Source: Deltaproteobacteria bacterium (GTDB taxonomy: Bacteria; Bdellovibrionota; O2-12-FULL-43-9; JACQJE01). Taken from it: a stretch of DNA of 14,838 nt. Positions 1 through 7,265 of the stretch are shown here, in pieces. Within the stretch, counting starts at the first letter, position 1. The number at the start of each line of letters is the position of its first letter. Position numbers and translations under genes: made by a program. Below the pieces are notes generated by a model that ran no database searches, was not told the origin of the DNA, and worked only from the letters and a program-made list of their open reading frames with translations. The stretch is taken from the NCBI GenBank assembly GCA_016205125.1, contig JACQJE010000098.1, positions 1 to 14,838 of the forward strand, in the 5' to 3' direction.

Positions 1-23
1 CCCTCTCCCACAAGGGGAGAGGG
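1..23. repeat. CCCTCTCCC hairpin repeat, copy 1 (window edge)
   Basis: A perfect inverted repeat: the 9-base arm CCCTCTCCC at 1-9 pairs with its complement at 15-23 around a 5-base loop. The same arm and loop size recur at 7182-7204. It lies just upstream of the first glycosyltransferase gene. It is followed by a run of A rather than T, so it does not look like a plus-strand terminator. It may extend left of the window. It is best described as a REP-like intergenic palindrome; its function is unknown. Confidence 0.7.
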
Positions 24-124
24 AAAAATGGATTTCTCCGACAGACTCCTAGACATTTTTTATCTCTTATGGGAGATTCTTCGCTTCATTTCACCCCTAA
101 ATGTAAGGATGGTATGTCGTTTTC

Positions 125-940
125 ATGACAGCAGTATCGATCATCGTCAGTACCTACAACCGGCCAGACTACTTGAGGCGAGTCATTGAGGGATATCGTC
201 ACCAGACCGTTCAACCTCTTGAACTTGTGATTGCGGATGATGGTTCATCAGATGAGACAAAGAGAATCGTGGAAGAGGTGAAGGAGCAAACCTCTCTCAA
301 AATCTCACATATCTGGCAGGAAGATTGCGGGTTCCGGCTTGCTCAAATTCGCAACAAAGCAATCGCAAAAAGCTCGGGTGATTATCTCATCATTTGTGAC
401 GACGATGTAATCCCTCACCCCCGCCTGGTGGAAGACCATTTGAGATATGCAGAAAGGGGATATTTCATCCAGGGACACCGAGTTTTAATTGGAGAAAAAG
501 TATCGTCTTACTTTACACACCGGGACATTTCGCCGCTAAACATCATGAGACTGACGCTCACAAAGCAGGCGGCCAATAGTATTATCAGCATCTTTCGATT
601 TCCTTTGCCTCTTATCAGAATATCCAAAAAAATAAAGGGATTGCGCGGCTGTAATATGAGCTTTTTCAGGAAAGACCTCATTGCAGTCAATGGCTTTAAT
701 GAAGATTTTATCGGGTGGGGGAAAGAAGATACGGAACTGGCCATTCGGTTTTATAAATACGGGCTGTTCCGAAAGGATGTGAAATTCCGCGCCTGCTGTT
801 TTCATCTCCATCATCCACCCCATCCGCGGGAAAATATCGAAAGGAATATGAAGCTCGTTGAAAAAGCAATCGCAAGTGCTTCTTATCTCTGCGCGAATGG
901 ACTTGATAAGTATTTTGAGCCTCCAAACCATGAAAACTAG
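125..940 (+). CDS. GT2 family glycosyltransferase with galactosyltransferase-like C-terminal motif
   Basis: A 271-residue cytoplasmic glycosyltransferase of the GT-A fold, family GT2. The N-terminus (residues 4-12) has the SIIVSTYNR nucleotide-binding strand, ADDGSSDET follows near residues 37-45, and the metal-binding acidic cluster CDDDV is at 91-95. Residues 197-202 read GWGKED, the motif of the Glyco_transf_7C galactosyltransferase-type C-terminal domain, where the acidic pair is expected to include the catalytic base. It probably transfers a hexose from a nucleotide sugar to a growing LPS core or surface glycan; donor and acceptor cannot be read from the sequence. The ATG at 125 was chosen because it starts three residues before the first beta strand. 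Its ribosome binding site is poor: AAGGA at 105-109 is 15 nt away. The TAG stop lies inside the left arm of the palindrome that separates it from waaE, so the two genes are probably one transcript. Confidence 0.85.
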   Translation: MTAVSIIVSTYNRPDYLRRVIEGYRHQTVQPLELVIADDGSSDETKRIVEEVKEQTSLKISHIWQEDCGFRLAQIRNKAIAKSSGDYLIICDDDVIPHPRLVEDHLRYAERGYFIQGHRVLIGEKVSSYFTHRDISPLNIMRLTLTKQAANSIISIFRFPLPLIRISKKIKGLRGCNMSFFRKDLIAVNGFNEDFIGWGKEDTELAIRFYKYGLFRKDVKFRACCFHLHHPPHPRENIERNMKLVEKAIASASYLCANGLDKYFEPPNHEN

Positions 941-1121
941 AACTCATTTCATAACCTCCTTCGTTGCGAGGCTGAGCGAAAAGCAAGCAGTCGATGCGCG
1001 AAGGATTAAAATATCCGCAGGCGTACTCCCTGGAGTACGTCGAGGATATTTTGATCCTGAGAGCGAAGAGGGCTTGCTTTGCAGCCAGCCGCAGCAGAAG
1101 GAGATTATGAAATGAGTTCTA
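938..1121. repeat. long imperfect palindrome carrying the waaE start site
   Basis: The gap between the first two genes is one large inverted repeat. The outer arms 938-961 and 1098-1121 match at 23 of 24 positions (one C-A mismatch, 955 against 1104). An inner block (AAGCAAGC near 980) pairs imperfectly with GCTTGCTT near 1073-1080. GGATTAAAATATCC near 1003-1016 pairs with GGATATTTTGATCC at 1044-1057, and the centre is an exact palindrome at 1022-1039. The right outer arm contains the Shine-Dalgarno AAGGAG (1098-1103) and the waaE ATG (1112). The left arm contains the stop codon of the upstream gene. A partial, decayed match to the right part (TGCAGC, then AGCCGCAG) occurs at 13013-13030. It looks like a dispersed intergenic element. 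In mRNA the left arm CCTCCTT would pair with and mask the ribosome binding site. Confidence 0.85.
1098..1114 (+). promoter_or_regulatory. waaE ribosome binding site and start inside a hairpin arm
   Basis: AAGGAG at 1098-1103 followed 8 nt later by ATG at 1112-1114 is the strongest ribosome binding site in the window. It sits in the right arm of the 938-1121 palindrome and is complementary to CTCCTT (956-961) on the left arm. When the mRNA folds, the site should be closed. A ribosome terminating at 938-940 would open the base of the hairpin, which suggests translational coupling. The site is seen; the coupling is inferred. Confidence 0.6.
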
Positions 1122-1873
1122 AAGTCTCTGCCATTATCATTACGCAAAATGAAGCAGAATCACTCCAGCGCTGTCTGGAGGGACTTCAATGGTGCGATGA
1201 GATTGTCATTGTCGATTCGGAAAGCAGAGATGAAACAGTTGAACTGGCGCGCAAATATACCGACAAGATCTTTATCGAAGCTTTCAAAGGATTCGGCCCT
1301 CAGAAACAATCTGCCGTCGAAAAAACTTCCAACGAATGGGTGCTCAGCATTGATGCTGATGAGGAAGTCACTCCCCTGTTGGCAGAAGAGATCGCCTCTG
1401 TGTTGGAGCAAAAAAGTCCCATTAAGGGATTCTTAATTCCGCGAAAAAATCTCTACGGCTCCAAGTGGATTCGATTTGGCGGCCAATATCCCGATTACAA
1501 TCTGCGCCTCTTTTCAAAGTCGCATGGAGAGTTTACCCGTCAGATGATTCATGAGCGGATCATCGTCTCAGGAGAGGTTGCGAAACTCTCTCACCCGCTG
1601 ATCCACTATGCCTACAAAGATCTCAGCACTACGATGCAAAAGATGAATCGTTATACAAACCTGGCCGCAGAAGAAAAATGGCGGCAAGGGGAGCGTGTCA
1701 CATTCCCTGCTCCCCTCCTTCACTTAATAACCCACTTTTTAAAAGATTATTTCCTGAGGTTCGGCTTTCTGGATGGACATGAAGGATTCATTGTCACATG
1801 GATAAAATCACTTAGTGCGTACTTCAAATATGCGAAACTTCTTGAATTTCAAAAAATGGGAAGGGTGGATTAA
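1112..1873 (+). CDS. waaE: LPS core beta-1,4-glucosyltransferase, WaaE/KdtX family
   Basis: A 253-residue GT2 glycosyltransferase of the WaaE/KdtX family, which in enterobacteria adds a glucose to the first heptose of the LPS inner core in the cytoplasm. Family features seen: SAIIITQNEA at residues 6-15, DEIVIVDSES at 29-38, the metal-binding DADEE at 81-85, and the family-typical YPDYNLRLF at 126-134. The length is typical. An in-frame TTG at 1079 would add 11 residues, but it lies inside the palindrome and has no ribosome binding site. The ATG at 1112 has AAGGAG 8 nt upstream, so it is the likely start. The 3' end overlaps the start of the ligase gene. The conserved fold and class are clear; the exact sugar and linkage in this organism are inferred from the family. 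Confidence 0.88.
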   Translation: MSSKVSAIIITQNEAESLQRCLEGLQWCDEIVIVDSESRDETVELARKYTDKIFIEAFKGFGPQKQSAVEKTSNEWVLSIDADEEVTPLLAEEIASVLEQKSPIKGFLIPRKNLYGSKWIRFGGQYPDYNLRLFSKSHGEFTRQMIHERIIVSGEVAKLSHPLIHYAYKDLSTTMQKMNRYTNLAAEEKWRQGERVTFPAPLLHLITHFLKDYFLRFGFLDGHEGFIVTWIKSLSAYFKYAKLLEFQKMGRVD

Positions 1874-3107
1874 TCCCCTCTTTTTGGGGAGTTTTTTCCT
1901 TATCTTCCTGGGTCTTTATACGTCTGTGACCTTGATCAGCCTCGGTATCGTTCTCTTTGCTGGAACCTTTCTCCTCCTGCGGAAGAATCTGACAGATTGG
2001 GCGAAAATCACATCCACCCCTGCTTTCTGGCCTGTTTTGAGCCTGATTCTTGTCATCCTGGTGTCGATCCTGTTTGCCTCCCCTTATGACTTTCCCAAGC
2101 CGCTCGCTAAAACCAAATATCTCTTCCTCTACCTCTTGTTGATTGAGGCATTTCAAAGTGCGGAGCCATTCAAAAACCGCCTCTTGTCATTAGCGGCAAT
2201 ACTCAATATCCTGCTTGGGATCTCTTGTATCTTCCAGTATTATGGCATTTTCTGGCTCCCCGAATTCTTTGGCCTGTTAGAGTTCACACCTTTTCCAGAA
2301 AGTGACAAAAGATACCTCGCTTCAGGCTTTCTCAGCCACCACATCCACTTTGCAACAAATGCTCTCTTTCTTTATCACCTCTCCCTCTCTTCACTGCTCA
2401 ACTCAAAAGAGCGGGGGAAAAAACTCCTCCACGCGGCAGCGTGCCTCTTTTCAGTGATTGCGATTTTTCTCAGCTTCTCCCGAAGCGGGTGGATCGGTCT
2501 CATTGTCTCCACATTACTTGTAACCTTCGTCCGTTCGAGAAAAATGGCGCTAAAGACACTCCTCACTGTTGGAATGGCACTGCTCATCGCCATCGCATCG
2601 AGTGAAACGGTCCGCCAGCGCATTGAAAATTTTAATCCGAAGGCGAACCGGGACCGCCTTGGCGCCTGGAAAATAAGCAGAGACATGCTTAAAGATTCGC
2701 CTCTGATTGGCAAAGGCTATCACAGCTTCCCCTATTGGAGCGAAAAGTACTATAGGCAATATGGCTTATGGGCCGATCACCCACGCGATCCACACAGCAT
2801 GTATCTCGATATGCTCGGGGGTACTGGAATCATTGGCTTCACAGCCTTCCTGACATTCATGGCGTTCCATCTCTGCCTTCTGTTCAAGGCCTTCTTCCGC
2901 AAGACGCCAAGCCCGCCAAACTCGCCAAACTCAGAAGACAAGCTTTTTCTGCTCGCCATCATAGGAGGATTCAGTGGATATCTCGTCATGGGGGTCTTCA
3001 ATGATCAGTTCTTCATCACCTACAACCTCATGGCCCTTCTCTTCTTTCTCTCCCTCGGAGTCAGCATCGCGCAGAAGTCAGGAGCCAGGCTCAGTGCGTC
3101 TGGATGA
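1830..3107 (+). CDS. waaL: O-antigen ligase / polymerase-type membrane protein (Wzy_C superfamily)
   Basis: A polytopic inner-membrane protein of about 425 residues with roughly ten or more hydrophobic segments. It shows the two hallmarks of the O-antigen ligase superfamily: a short FSRSGW motif after a membrane helix (residues 216-221; Arg218), and a large periplasmic loop ending in PHSMYLDMLG (321-330) with the conserved His322, followed by GIIGF. WaaL ligases transfer undecaprenyl-linked O-antigen to lipid A-core in the periplasm, which fits its place next to waaE. Related Wzy polymerases or protein O-oligosaccharyltransferases share these motifs, so ligase is the favoured but not the only reading. 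It overlaps waaE by 44 nt. The in-frame starts are GTG at 1815, ATG at 1830 and TTG at 1842; none has a good ribosome binding site and I chose the ATG. A short exact tandem repeat of CGCCAAACT (2914-2931) lies in a hydrophilic loop. Confidence 0.78.
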   Translation: MRNFLNFKKWEGWINPLFLGSFFLIFLGLYTSVTLISLGIVLFAGTFLLLRKNLTDWAKITSTPAFWPVLSLILVILVSILFASPYDFPKPLAKTKYLFLYLLLIEAFQSAEPFKNRLLSLAAILNILLGISCIFQYYGIFWLPEFFGLLEFTPFPESDKRYLASGFLSHHIHFATNALFLYHLSLSSLLNSKERGKKLLHAAACLFSVIAIFLSFSRSGWIGLIVSTLLVTFVRSRKMALKTLLTVGMALLIAIASSETVRQRIENFNPKANRDRLGAWKISRDMLKDSPLIGKGYHSFPYWSEKYYRQYGLWADHPRDPHSMYLDMLGGTGIIGFTAFLTFMAFHLCLLFKAFFRKTPSPPNSPNSEDKLFLLAIIGGFSGYLVMGVFNDQFFITYNLMALLFFLSLGVSIAQKSGARLSASG

Positions 3108-3122
3108 GTCGGTGGAACAAGG

Positions 3123-3152
3123 TTGACACTCCTCCAAAATCATGATTAGTGT
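3123..3152 (+). promoter_or_regulatory. possible sigma-70-type promoter for ugd-uxs
   Basis: The 75-nt gap after the ligase gene contains a perfect -35 hexamer TTGACA at 3123-3128. A 17- or 18-nt spacer leads to TTAGTG or TAGTGT (3146-3152), a weak -10. The predicted start is about 20-25 nt before the ugd ATG. The hexamer is also one side of a small imperfect inverted repeat (GGTTGACACT against AGTGTGACC, 3121-3155), which could be an operator. The weak -10 keeps confidence low. Confidence 0.35.
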
Positions 3153-3182
3153 GACCGTATTTCATCATGTTTGGCTTGCTGA

Positions 3183-4499
3183 ATGAACAAGAATATCGCA
3201 ATTATCGGCTCAGGATATGTAGGCTTGGTCACTGGAACATGCTTTGCTGAAATGGGACATACTGTTCATTGTGTCGATAGGGATGTCCAGCTTGTAAAGC
3301 GCCTCAACGAAGGGCAAGTCCCTATCCATGAACCGGGGCTCCCAGATCTGATTTCCCGCAATGTGCTGAAAAAAAGGCTTTTTTTCACAAACTCTTATGA
3401 AGAAGCACTCAAACAGGCTGATTTTGCCTTTATCGCAGTCGATACTCCTGCCAATGAAGATGGATCCGCCAATCTCGACCGCATCTCCCAGGTTGTGGAA
3501 CAGATCCTGCCTCACGCCCTCCCCTCCCTGATTGTCATCTTAAAAAGTACGGTGCCCGTTCGCACATCGCGCGCTTTCAAAGACCAATTGCGAAAGAGGG
3601 GAGCGACATCGATCGAGGTCGTCTCAAATCCAGAATTCCTCCGGGAGGGGGCCGCAGTGGAAGATTTTCTTCGCCCCGCCAGAGTCGTCATCGGTGCAAG
3701 TAATCCTGCCGCCGCAGAAAAGGCGGCTGAACTCTATCGTCCCTTAGTGCAAAACGAATCCGATCTTCTTTTGATGGACAATGAGAGTGCAGAATTAAGC
3801 AAATATGCCTGCAACGGCATTCTTGCTGCAAAAATTTCATATATGAATGCCATTGCTGCCCTTTGCGATGAAATGCAGATTGACGTCCGAAATATTCAGC
3901 GGGTCATGAGGACCGATCCGCGTATCGGCGGCTATATTTCGCCCGGCATCGGCTTTGGCGGTTCCTGTTTTCCCAAGGATGTCCGTGCTCTCACCCACAT
4001 CGCCAAATCGATGGGCTGTCCAAATGGTTTCTTTGAGGACATCATCATGGTGAACGAGTTTCAGCATAGATGGTTATTTCGCGCGATATCCAGCTATTTC
4101 GGCGATACTGTAAGGGGTTTAAAAGTGGGGGTCTGGGGACTCGCATTCAAACCCGACACCGATGACATTCGGGAAGCCCCTTCTCTCGATCTTCTAAAAA
4201 ACGGAATAGAGGCTGGAATGAAGTTTCAGGTCTATGACCCAGCCGCAATGTCAAGAGTGAAATCCCTTTTGGGAGAGTCCCCTGAGCTCCGATATGCAGA
4301 GGATCCGTACGCCGCCGCAGAAGGAGCAGACTGCCTGGCAATCTGCACCGAATGGCAACATTACAGGCAGCCTGATCTTGCCCGTTTAAAAAAGTTGATG
4401 CGATCTCCCGTCATCTTTGATGGGAGGAACTGTGTAGATATTCAGGAGGTGCGCGGGGCAGGTTTTATTTACCGCGGTGTGGGGATACGCTTTTTATGA
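3183..4499 (+). CDS. ugd: UDP-glucose 6-dehydrogenase
   Basis: A 438-residue cytoplasmic NAD-dependent enzyme that oxidises UDP-glucose to UDP-glucuronate in two steps. The N-terminal Rossmann motif GSGYVG is at residues 9-14. The NAD-domain motifs DTPANEDG and STVPV are present, and NPEFLREG marks the substrate-binding region. The catalytic cysteine lies in [10 protein letters not shown] (257-266; Cys262). [16 protein letters not shown] marks the C-terminal UDP-binding domain. The length is standard. The start is fixed by the NAD-binding strand immediately after it, although no clear ribosome binding site precedes it. The TGA stop overlaps the ATG of uxs in ATGA, so the two consecutive pathway enzymes are translationally coupled. 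Confidence 0.96.
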   Translation: MNKNIAIIGSGYVGLVTGTCFAEMGHTVHCVDRDVQLVKRLNEGQVPIHEPGLPDLISRNVLKKRLFFTNSYEEALKQADFAFIAVDTPANEDGSANLDRISQVVEQILPHALPSLIVILKSTVPVRTSRAFKDQLRKRGATSIEVVSNPEFLREGAAVEDFLRPARVVIGASNPAAAEKAAELYRPLVQNESDLLLMDNESAELSKYACNGILAAKISYMNAIAALCDEMQIDVRNIQRVMRTDPRIGGYISPGIGFGGSCFPKDVRALTHIAKSMGCPNGFFEDIIMVNEFQHRWLFRAISSYFGDTVRGLKVGVWGLAFKPDTDDIREAPSLDLLKNGIEAGMKFQVYDPAAMSRVKSLLGESPELRYAEDPYAAAEGADCLAICTEWQHYRQPDLARLKKLMRSPVIFDGRNCVDIQEVRGAGFIYRGVGIRFL

Positions 4500-5440
4500 A
4501 TAAAGAGTTCCGCCATGTCGTCATTACAGGGGGAGCTGGCTTTATCGGCTCACACCTCTGCGACCGCCTGATCGAATCAGAGTACCAGGTTCATTGTGTC
4601 GACAACTTCTCCACCGGAGCCTGCGGGAATATCTCTCACCTGACTGATCATCCATCCTTTCAACTCGTTGAAGCGGATCTTTCCAGGGAACTTCGCATCA
4701 AAGGCCCTGTCGACGCGATTCTGCATCTCGCTTCTCCAGCGAGCCCAAAAGATTTTCAACAGATGCCTCTTGAAATCTTAAGGGTCAATAGCCGCGGGAC
4801 AGAAAATGTGCTGGAACTCGCCCGGGAAAAAGGGGCCGTTGTGCTTGTCGCTTCGACCTCTGAAGTCTATGGAGATCCCAAAGTCAATCCTCAGCCTGAA
4901 TCGTATTGGGGAAATGTAAACTCCATCGGTCTGAGAAGTTGTTACGATGAAGGGAAGCGTTTCCTCGAAGCGCTCACAATGGCGTATCACCGCTATTACA
5001 AACTCCCGATAAGAATCATCAGAATCTTTAACACCTATGGCCCACGCATGCGGGCAGAAGATGGCCGAGTCGTCCCCTCTTTTATCACCCAGGCGCTGGC
5101 GGAAAACCCCCTTACCATTCATGGTACGGGGCTGCAAACGCGGAGCTTCTGCTATGTGGACGATCTGGTCGACGGCATCTTGCGCCTCCTCCAGAGCCAA
5201 TATACGAACCCAGTCAATGTTGGAAATCCCAACGAGATGACGATTTATGAACTCGCTTCTCTCATTGTCCGCCTCACGGGATCTTCCAGCCCCATAATCT
5301 ACAAAGAACTCCCTGCGGATGACCCTCAGCAGCGACGGCCGGATATTTCTCTCGCCAAATCGATCCTCGGCTGGGAACCAAAAGTGACGTTGGAGGAGGG
5401 GCTGCGAAAGACCATCGAATATTTTGCCGCCCAAAAGTAG
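4496..5440 (+). CDS. uxs: UDP-glucuronate decarboxylase (UDP-xylose synthase)
   Basis: A 314-residue short-chain dehydrogenase of the extended type that decarboxylates UDP-glucuronate to UDP-xylose with an internally recycled NAD. It shows [10 protein letters not shown] (residues 11-20), the active-site TSEVYGDP (121-128), and the UXS-specific stretch [12 protein letters not shown] leading into RSCYDEGKR, with catalytic Tyr150 and Lys154. IFNTYGPRM follows. The combination of the YWG and SCYDEGKR motifs separates UXS from plain UDP-glucose epimerases. It is a soluble form with no N-terminal membrane anchor. It begins in the ugd stop codon (ATGA), and its substrate is the ugd product. Xylose, or a sugar derived from it, is therefore expected in the surface glycan. 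Confidence 0.94.
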   Translation: MNKEFRHVVITGGAGFIGSHLCDRLIESEYQVHCVDNFSTGACGNISHLTDHPSFQLVEADLSRELRIKGPVDAILHLASPASPKDFQQMPLEILRVNSRGTENVLELAREKGAVVLVASTSEVYGDPKVNPQPESYWGNVNSIGLRSCYDEGKRFLEALTMAYHRYYKLPIRIIRIFNTYGPRMRAEDGRVVPSFITQALAENPLTIHGTGLQTRSFCYVDDLVDGILRLLQSQYTNPVNVGNPNEMTIYELASLIVRLTGSSSPIIYKELPADDPQQRRPDISLAKSILGWEPKVTLEEGLRKTIEYFAAQK

Positions 5441-5495
5441 GACTTAATTATCTCTGACCTTGGTTCGGATCATCGCATCCGCATCCCAGGCACTC

Positions 5496-6047
5496 TCATT
5501 CTCTTCTGCCGCTCAACTTCAGCATCCAGTCGACAGCCCCCATAAGAGACTCCGCCGTATAATGCGCTAACTTTCTTATCTCACCCTCATCTTTATTATT
5601 TGGATATTTTCGATCGATCCAAATTGTCTGACACCCCGCTGCGCGGCCTGCCTGCACATCAACCAGACTGTCTCCAACCATAAACGAACCCCTCAAATCG
5701 ATGCCATGCTCTTTGGAAGCCCGCTCAAACATACCGATCCCCGGTTTACGACATCGGCAGTTCTCTTCCGGATGATGGGGGCAGCCATAAATGGCTGTCA
5801 GAAAAACACCATGCTCTGCAAGTTGTTTTTCCATGGCGGCATGAATCTCGTGGAGCTCCTCCAGAGAAAAAAGTCTCCGGGCAACCCCCGACTGATTCGT
5901 TACAACAACAAGGGGGTAACCGGCATCAACCAGTTTCCGAAGGGCCAGCGGAGTCTCCTCAAAAAGGAAAAAATCCTCCGCGCGGGAGATATAGCCGGCA
6001 TCGGGATTCAATGTACCATCCCGATCAAGAAACACCGCCCCTTTCAT
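5496..6047 (-). CDS. gmhB: HAD-family D-glycero-D-manno-heptose 1,7-bisphosphate phosphatase (GmhB-like)
   Basis: A 183-residue cytoplasmic HAD phosphatase of the GmhB/HisB-N subfamily. FLDRDGT (residues 6-12) holds the nucleophile Asp8 and acid/base Asp10, TNQSG is at 50-54, and Lys101 and GDS (125-127; Asp126) complete the active site. CPH plus CRC (Cys89, His91, Cys97, Cys99) forms the zinc-binding loop. GmhB removes the 7-phosphate from heptose bisphosphate in ADP-heptose synthesis for the LPS core. The zinc loop is the short form also seen in histidinol-phosphate phosphatases, so specificity rests partly on the LPS context; the other heptose genes are not in this window. The ATG at 6047 overlaps the galE stop (ATGA) and has GGGAG 8 nt upstream. 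A longer start at 6068 would overlap galE further and is less likely. Confidence 0.85.
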   Translation of the reverse strand: MKGAVFLDRDGTLNPDAGYISRAEDFFLFEETPLALRKLVDAGYPLVVVTNQSGVARRLFSLEELHEIHAAMEKQLAEHGVFLTAIYGCPHHPEENCRCRKPGIGMFERASKEHGIDLRGSFMVGDSLVDVQAGRAAGCQTIWIDRKYPNNKDEGEIRKLAHYTAESLMGAVDWMLKLSGRRE

Positions 6048-7018
6048 CTTTGAGTCTCCCAGTTCCATGCCGATACCAAGATCTTCTCCAGACCCAGGCG
6101 GGGGGACCAGTGGAGTTTTTGCCGGGCAAGAGAAGAGTCTGCCACTAATTCAGAAACGTCTCCAGCACGTCGTTCTTCCAGCCGTGTCAAAACTATCTTT
6201 CCCGTGATCTTTTCCACCATTTGAATGATTTCTCTAACGCTATACCCTTTTCCAGAGCCAAGATTGATGGCTGTACTCTCACCGCCTTTTACAAGGTATT
6301 GGAATGCCATCCAGTGGGCATCCGCCAGATCCATCACATGGACAAAGTCCCGAACGCAGGTTCCATCTCGAGTCGGATAATCATCGCCATAAATCGACAC
6401 GTCGGTCCTCTGCCTCACGGCCGTCAGTACTAATGGAATGAGGTGACTCTCTGGAACATGCGACTCTCCCAGCGTTCCATCCTCAATCGCCCCTGCTGCA
6501 TTGAAATAACGCAAAGCAACGTATTTGAGTCCATAAGCTCTCTCGCAATCCGCCAATATCTGTTCGATCATTCTTTTCGTCCATCCATAGGGACTGACGG
6601 GCCGGAGGGGATGGTCTTCGGGAATGGGAATAGAAAGAGGGTCTCCATACACTGCCGCACTGGAGGAAAAGACGAGATGGCGAATCCCACATTGTTTCAT
6701 AACCTTAAGAAGAGCCATCGTGCCAAAAACATTATTTTGATAGTAGTGGAGAGGATCGGTTACCGATGGGGCGACACAGGAAGCACCAGCAAAATGAATG
6801 ACGCCATCAATTTTATCCTTTGCAAAAATGTGCTCCAGCAGATGTGAATCAGAGACATCCCCTTTGTAAAAAGTGGCTTCGGATGGGACAAAATCGCGCG
6901 CTCCCTGACTCAAATTATCGATAACAGTCACGCGAACTCCCCGAGCCAGGAGATAGCGCACCTGGTGTGATCCAATATAACCTGCGCCGCCCGTAATGAG
7001 CAGATGCTTGGAACTCAT
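6044..7018 (-). CDS. galE: UDP-glucose 4-epimerase
   Basis: A 324-residue extended short-chain dehydrogenase that interconverts UDP-glucose and UDP-galactose in the cytoplasm. It has TGGAGYIGSH at residues 9-18, HFAGA near 75-79, SSSAAVYGDP at 118-127, and the catalytic pair in YGWTK (Tyr144, Lys148). YFNAAGA and the RDGTCVRDFVHV stretch are typical GalE substrate-loop sequences. The ATG at 7018 places the Rossmann motif six residues from the start, as is usual. An in-frame ATG at 7096 would add 26 residues that do not look like the family. No ribosome binding site precedes 7018; a promoter-like pair is spaced so that the message could begin at the ATG. The 3' end overlaps gmhB by 4 nt. Confidence 0.92.
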   Translation of the reverse strand: MSSKHLLITGGAGYIGSHQVRYLLARGVRVTVIDNLSQGARDFVPSEATFYKGDVSDSHLLEHIFAKDKIDGVIHFAGASCVAPSVTDPLHYYQNNVFGTMALLKVMKQCGIRHLVFSSSAAVYGDPLSIPIPEDHPLRPVSPYGWTKRMIEQILADCERAYGLKYVALRYFNAAGAIEDGTLGESHVPESHLIPLVLTAVRQRTDVSIYGDDYPTRDGTCVRDFVHVMDLADAHWMAFQYLVKGGESTAINLGSGKGYSVREIIQMVEKITGKIVLTRLEERRAGDVSELVADSSLARQKLHWSPRLGLEKILVSAWNWETQR

Positions 7019-7024
7019 GGGGAG

Positions 7025-7053
7025 GGCATAACAGAGGTCAAAGAAAGTGACAA
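7025..7053 (-). promoter_or_regulatory. possible galE promoter, nearly leaderless
   Basis: On the minus strand TTGTCA (7053-7048) is followed after 17 nt by TATGCC (7030-7025). A start seven bases further on would fall on the A of the galE ATG at 7018. This fits the absence of a ribosome binding site. The -10 match is only partial, so the call is tentative. Confidence 0.25.
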
Positions 7054-7102
7054 GGTCTCCCCAAATCCCATAATCCACCGCCTCATTTTTAATCATTTCC
7101 CC

Positions 7103-7138
7103 TCATCCCCCTGGTGGGGGATGACCAAGGAGAGGGGG
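7103..7138. repeat. TCATCCCCC hairpin with adjacent GGAGAGGG arm
   Basis: TCATCCCCC (7103-7111) pairs perfectly with GGGGGATGA (7116-7124) around a 4-base loop. It is followed by GGAGAGGG at 7129-7136, the same arm sequence used by the hairpins at 1-23 and 7182-7204. It lies in the divergent galE/msbA intergenic region and seems to be part of a composite palindromic repeat. Confidence 0.65.
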
Positions 7139-7169
7139 ATTGAAAATCATGCAAAAATTTACTTTTTCA

Positions 7170-7204
7170 CCCTCTCCCTAACCCTCTCCCATCAAGGGAG
7201 AGGG
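7170..7204. repeat. CCCTCTCCC hairpin repeat, copy 2, with duplicated arm
   Basis: CCCTCTCCC at 7182-7190 pairs with GGGAGAGGG at 7196-7204 around a 5-base loop, the same architecture as the copy at 1-23. An extra direct copy of the arm lies at 7170-7178, twelve bases upstream. Either left copy can pair with the right arm, so two alternative hairpins are possible. A short T run follows (7207-7210), but a terminator inside a divergent promoter region is less likely than a REP-like element. Confidence 0.7.
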
Positions 7205-7231
7205 GATTTTGATGGCGGATCACGGAAATCC

Positions 7232-7260
7232 TTGACTCCCTTTAACCTCACTGTTAACTT
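7232..7260 (+). promoter_or_regulatory. possible msbA promoter
   Basis: TTGACT (7232-7237), a 17-nt spacer and TAACTT (7255-7260) form a promoter-like pair. The -10 ends five bases before the msbA ATG at 7266, so transcription would start at or very near the start codon. No ribosome binding site is visible, which would agree with a leaderless message. The -10 matches the consensus at only three positions, so this is tentative. Confidence 0.3.
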
Positions 7261-7265
7261 CGCCA

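Noticed and set aside
4778..5434. Antisense open frame of about 218 codons opposite uxs
   Set aside because: The plus-strand uxs has full catalytic motifs; the antisense product shows no domain and no ribosome binding site.
5466..5481. Small hairpin (CGGAT / ATCCG) between uxs and gmhB as a terminator
   Set aside because: The stem is only five base pairs and no T run follows on either strand, so it does not meet the usual pattern of an intrinsic terminator.
7103..7204. CRISPR-like array from the repeated CCCTCTCCC arms
   Set aside because: The repeats are short palindromic arms with irregular spacing and no unique spacers of uniform length, and no cas genes are present.
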